Shown here: positions 61,111 through 64,000 of the stretch, one piece after another
Numbering within the stretch: the first letter of the stretch is position 1
Layout: every line of letters starts with the position of its first letter
Source of the DNA: Lineus longissimus
Taxonomy: Eukaryota > Nemertea > Pilidiophora > Heteronemertea > Lineidae
Assembly: GCF_910592395.1 (NCBI RefSeq)
Contig: NC_088312.1
Span: forward strand, 18,361,292 to 18,425,291
DNA: 64,000 nt
Reading direction: 5' to 3'
Position numbers and translations under genes: made by a program
The notes under the pieces: model-generated
Told to the model about the DNA's origin: nothing
The model's input: the letters and a program-made list of their open reading frames with translations, nothing else
Databases searched by the model: none

Positions 61111-61789
61111 TTGTTTTGGAAGTCAAATTATGACGACACAGCTACATGTATCAGTTGAGGGGCTCAGCAGTTGCATGAATCATGTCAGCATACTGCAAAT
61201 ACAACATCTGGAAACGGCAAATTTTCGCACAAATTGGGGACGATTTCTGAAACAATTCTATTGTTCACGGTTTCTATTTTGGCAGATTTCGAAATTCCTG
61301 TCAATTTTTCCAATCGAAAAATTGACGAAATCCATGAAAGTAGAACACCGCAAAAACTCAGTGGTTTACTGTAACTTGTAGTATCAACAATACCTGATAT
61401 CGTTGCTGCAATTTGCAATGACCACCGCAGACAAGGGATTATGTGATTTAAATTGCAGGTTGCTGCAGTTTTAATCATTGTTTTGTGGTGCGCTTTCGAC
61501 ACAGCTATCGATAGATTATCATTTGAGGTGTGGCGACCGATATGTTTCAACAATGGACATCTCGGATATCTCATAATGTCCTGATACCTGAATCAACACG
61601 ATGGGTCTATCTTTAATTGCATACCCAGTATTGAACAGAAATGTCCAATATCTTCTGACAATAGACAGATCAGATAACTGGTCCATCTTACATATCTTAG
61701 TTGTCTAGCAGCTGCTGGTCACGGGGAGGGGGGATTCTTTAATCAAAAAGGGCACATTGAGACTTGGAAGGACAGCATGCAGTCACTCT

Positions 61790-61953
61790 TTTAGCCAACA
61801 CCTCTCTATTAAGGCAAACCTCTCTACAAAGGACAGTAGTTTTGGCCCCAAATTGTTTGCCAGTCAATTTGACCTTTCTAATCAGAACACTTCTCTAGTA
61901 TGGGCACCACTCGTCGGTCCCAAGGGGATCCTTAGTAGAGAGGTTCTACTGTA
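61790..61953 (-). mobile_element. TIR element, 'AACCTCTCTATTA' family, copy 6
   Basis: Right end GAGAGGTTCTACTGTA, internal TTTTGGCCCCAAATTGTTTG and CCTTTCTAATCAGAACAC. Reverse orientation; the left end is truncated or decayed. Confidence 0.7.
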
Positions 61954-63440
61954 TGATACTGATGATGTACACTACTTTGCATAAGAATATTATAGAATGG
62001 CCAGCATTTTCTGCAAACAATACCGGTAGAGATATTAGATAACTGTCCAACTTTTCTTGATCATGATATATCCAAGTCAACCGAACCACTATTACAAGGA
62101 CAATTCCTCAGTAAATCTGATGGAATACCCTACCGTGCACAAGAATATTGTAACATGGCCACCAATATCTTCCAACAATAGAAATATCAGATAACTGTCC
62201 ATCTTCTAATTGTCATAGCACTATGATATCAAGACGGGACAGGACAAAAAGACAATGGATGGCATGACTGAAAAGCTGACCGCCTCATTTATATCTGTCA
62301 TACGAAACGCCAGTGTGCTTAAATTGGCTAGGAACCCCATTGTGGTGCATTGCCATCACCCATTAGGGCAGGAAGTGTCCATTGTGAGGTCTGTTGTTCC
62401 CCTGCACTCTCCATTGATGATTTGACCCCTCGAGATCAGGGTCTGACTTCGTTCTTATCAATGAACACAATAACTTCTCAATCAAGAACATAGAACTTGA
62501 TATTTTCGAATTTTCATTCATTCTCCTAATTTGGCCTACAGTACCTAATGAAAACAATCGATTATCATTTTATTTTAAAAGGGTGGCTACGTGTATAAGC
62601 AGGAGCTGGGGGGGGGGGGGGGCAACTTTGCAAACTCCTGGTGATTAATGTGCGCAGTAAAGAACTGGGTCTAGTTTGACCGAGTGTTAAAAACATCCCT
62701 CATACAAGAATGAACAGCTCCTGAGTGTACTCTGAGGTAGGAGAGACAGCTGGTGCCAACTTCATGCAACATGATCTGACCTACCCAGCTGCAACCTTTA
62801 AGTGATACAAAAAATACACTAGTCCAATAACCACAAGTGGCAATTACTTTTTTATACACGGATGTCAAATTTTCCCGATATTAGACGGACTTAAGACTTT
62901 TCCCTCTTGCTAAATGCTAAATTTGATAAGTATGATTGGAAATTTCACACTGCCATTTGTTTACCCAAAATATGCCTTGGTGATTTTACGCCGCTTGGTG
63001 CATTGATTCACTCCCCACCTGCCTCTCTTATAAGGGAACGATGGGAAGAAGGGAGCTGGTCTGTAGCTGAAGGGTTGTATAGACCAACAAGAACAGTTTG
63101 TATTCGTAGTATCCTAACTTAATTGATGTTATGACTGCTAGAGGCATGCAGATGAACACGAGAAGCCCCCCAATATGAGTATTATCTTCTCCTAATTGGT
63201 CAGTTATAAGGCTTGTGCCTCCTCATCCTAGATTTATATTGAGCAAGCTGTACCATTGGAGGGTTACCCTTTAGTACAGCTCATATTGGAAACATTCTGA
63301 AACCAGAACGTCTTTTCATGTGACTTTTATTGAAAATCTACGAAAGTCAGATTGGACTAACAGAACTTTGGTCTCCCGATCAGAGCTCTTAACACCCCCA
63401 ATGCACTCTTCTAAACTATTTGTAACCCGATTTTTATTTG

Positions 63441-63604
63441 TACAGTAGAACCTCTCTATTAAGGACACCCTTGGGACAGACAAATGCTATCCTTAATAGA
63501 GAGGTGTCCTGATTAGAGAGGTCAAATTGAATGGAAAGTACCAATTTGGGACCAGTACTAGTGTCCTTAATAGAGAGGTGTCCACTAAGGGAGGTTCCAC
63601 TGTA
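63441..63604 (+). mobile_element. TIR element, 'AACCTCTCTATTA' family, copy 7
   Basis: Left TACAGTAGAACCTCTCTATT and right GGAGGTTCCACTGTA are both intact. At 164 bp it is the cleanest copy in the window and a good seed for a family consensus. Confidence 0.85.
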
Positions 63605-64000
63605 TTTCCCAACCTCTGTTCCCAAATTAAGTCGATGGCGAAAAAAAATGATGATGTAATGATTGTGTTTACCTGGGACCAACGAACATCCCCAAAGTGC
63701 TCTTCTGGATTTGTCATAACCTGCCCTCGGTGTGTACCGGTACTTCACAATTTCTGTTACCATGCTGTCGATGATGGACAAAAGATGCCCTGATAATAAT
63801 GTTACGCAGAAAATGATTTAATGAGAAAACATTGGATTATAAAGCAACTGATCCCACGGGCATATGATTTGTCCCCGAACCCGTATATCTTCGGGCTTCA
63901 GGAACCGGGATGCTACTTTTCATTTCGCTACGCTGACGTGAATTGAAGATGCAGGCAGGAAATTGTTACCTGCATGATGCACGTAAATAATTTTCACAAT

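Larger units (their letters stand above)
61111..64000. other. Right end of window, no gene seen
   Basis: It contains two CCTCTCTATTA elements (61790 and 63441) and a 15-base G run (62608-62622). I looked for the next androglobin exon (an FMRW-like start after an acceptor) and found none. Confidence 0.5.

Noticed and set aside
1-64000. CRISPR arrays, operons, bacterial promoters, riboswitches
   Set aside because: The window is animal nuclear DNA; its direct repeats are diverged tandem arrays and MITEs without spacer structure.

Overview
This is a eukaryotic, almost certainly metazoan, nuclear window. Coding sequence is sparse and split by GT-AG introns. The background is AT-rich and full of MITEs, foldbacks, diverged tandem repeats and microsatellites. 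The protein content (androglobin) and repeat style (compact TIR elements, a degenerate tRNA-like SINE, a terminal-hairpin element carrying an RPA-like gene) suggest a marine invertebrate. I cannot assign a phylum from the sequence alone.

Main locus, plus strand, 1,979 to 45,369 and continuing off the right edge: the 5' end of an androglobin (ADGB) gene. Four shared exons (32475-32583, 35202-35249, 40047-40145, 45292-45369) join in phase 0 and give the conserved segment before the calpain-like domain, with landmarks WPEWSDADVNAERW, GKEKDKGKSPV, HFFEDPDGKV, HWKRPQDF and GFDLLSANEHIHDSE. Upstream, over about 25 kb, are seven short exons at 1979, 3059, 6556, 17847, 21188, 24499 and 26620. Each starts with an ATG that has an in-frame stop shortly upstream. 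Each is rich in Ser/Arg/Lys/Gly, and each ends at a GT donor in phase 2. That phase fits the acceptor at 32474/32475. The layout is that of a variable/constant cluster, like clustered protocadherins or UGT1: many alternative first exons, one constant body. If so, one androglobin could carry at least seven different N-termini. Several contain a basophilic-kinase motif (RRGS, RKGS, RRPS). The exon at 26620 looks most like the ordinary N-terminus.

Between and after these exons: a 7-copy family of about 160-200 bp TIR elements; a piggyBac deletion derivative with TTAA target sites (34170-34879); a 592-bp TIR element (40817-41408); other MITEs; several diverged tandem arrays; a degenerate coding-like frame of unknown origin on the minus strand (33164-33757). 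Two good X-box (RFX-type) motifs occur at 13137 and 41551; androglobin is a cilia-associated gene in vertebrates.

Right part: a two-exon gene (55834-55922, 58158-58829) for an RPA-like OB-fold protein with a CX2C-X13-CX2C zinc ribbon. It lies in a 5.7-kb block (55109 to about 60817) bounded by two different terminal hairpins and inserted in a small tandem array. I read the block as a possible Helitron-like element. If androglobin continues to the right, this block sits in its fifth shared-body intron. From 61.1 to 64 kb I see only repeats and no supported gene.
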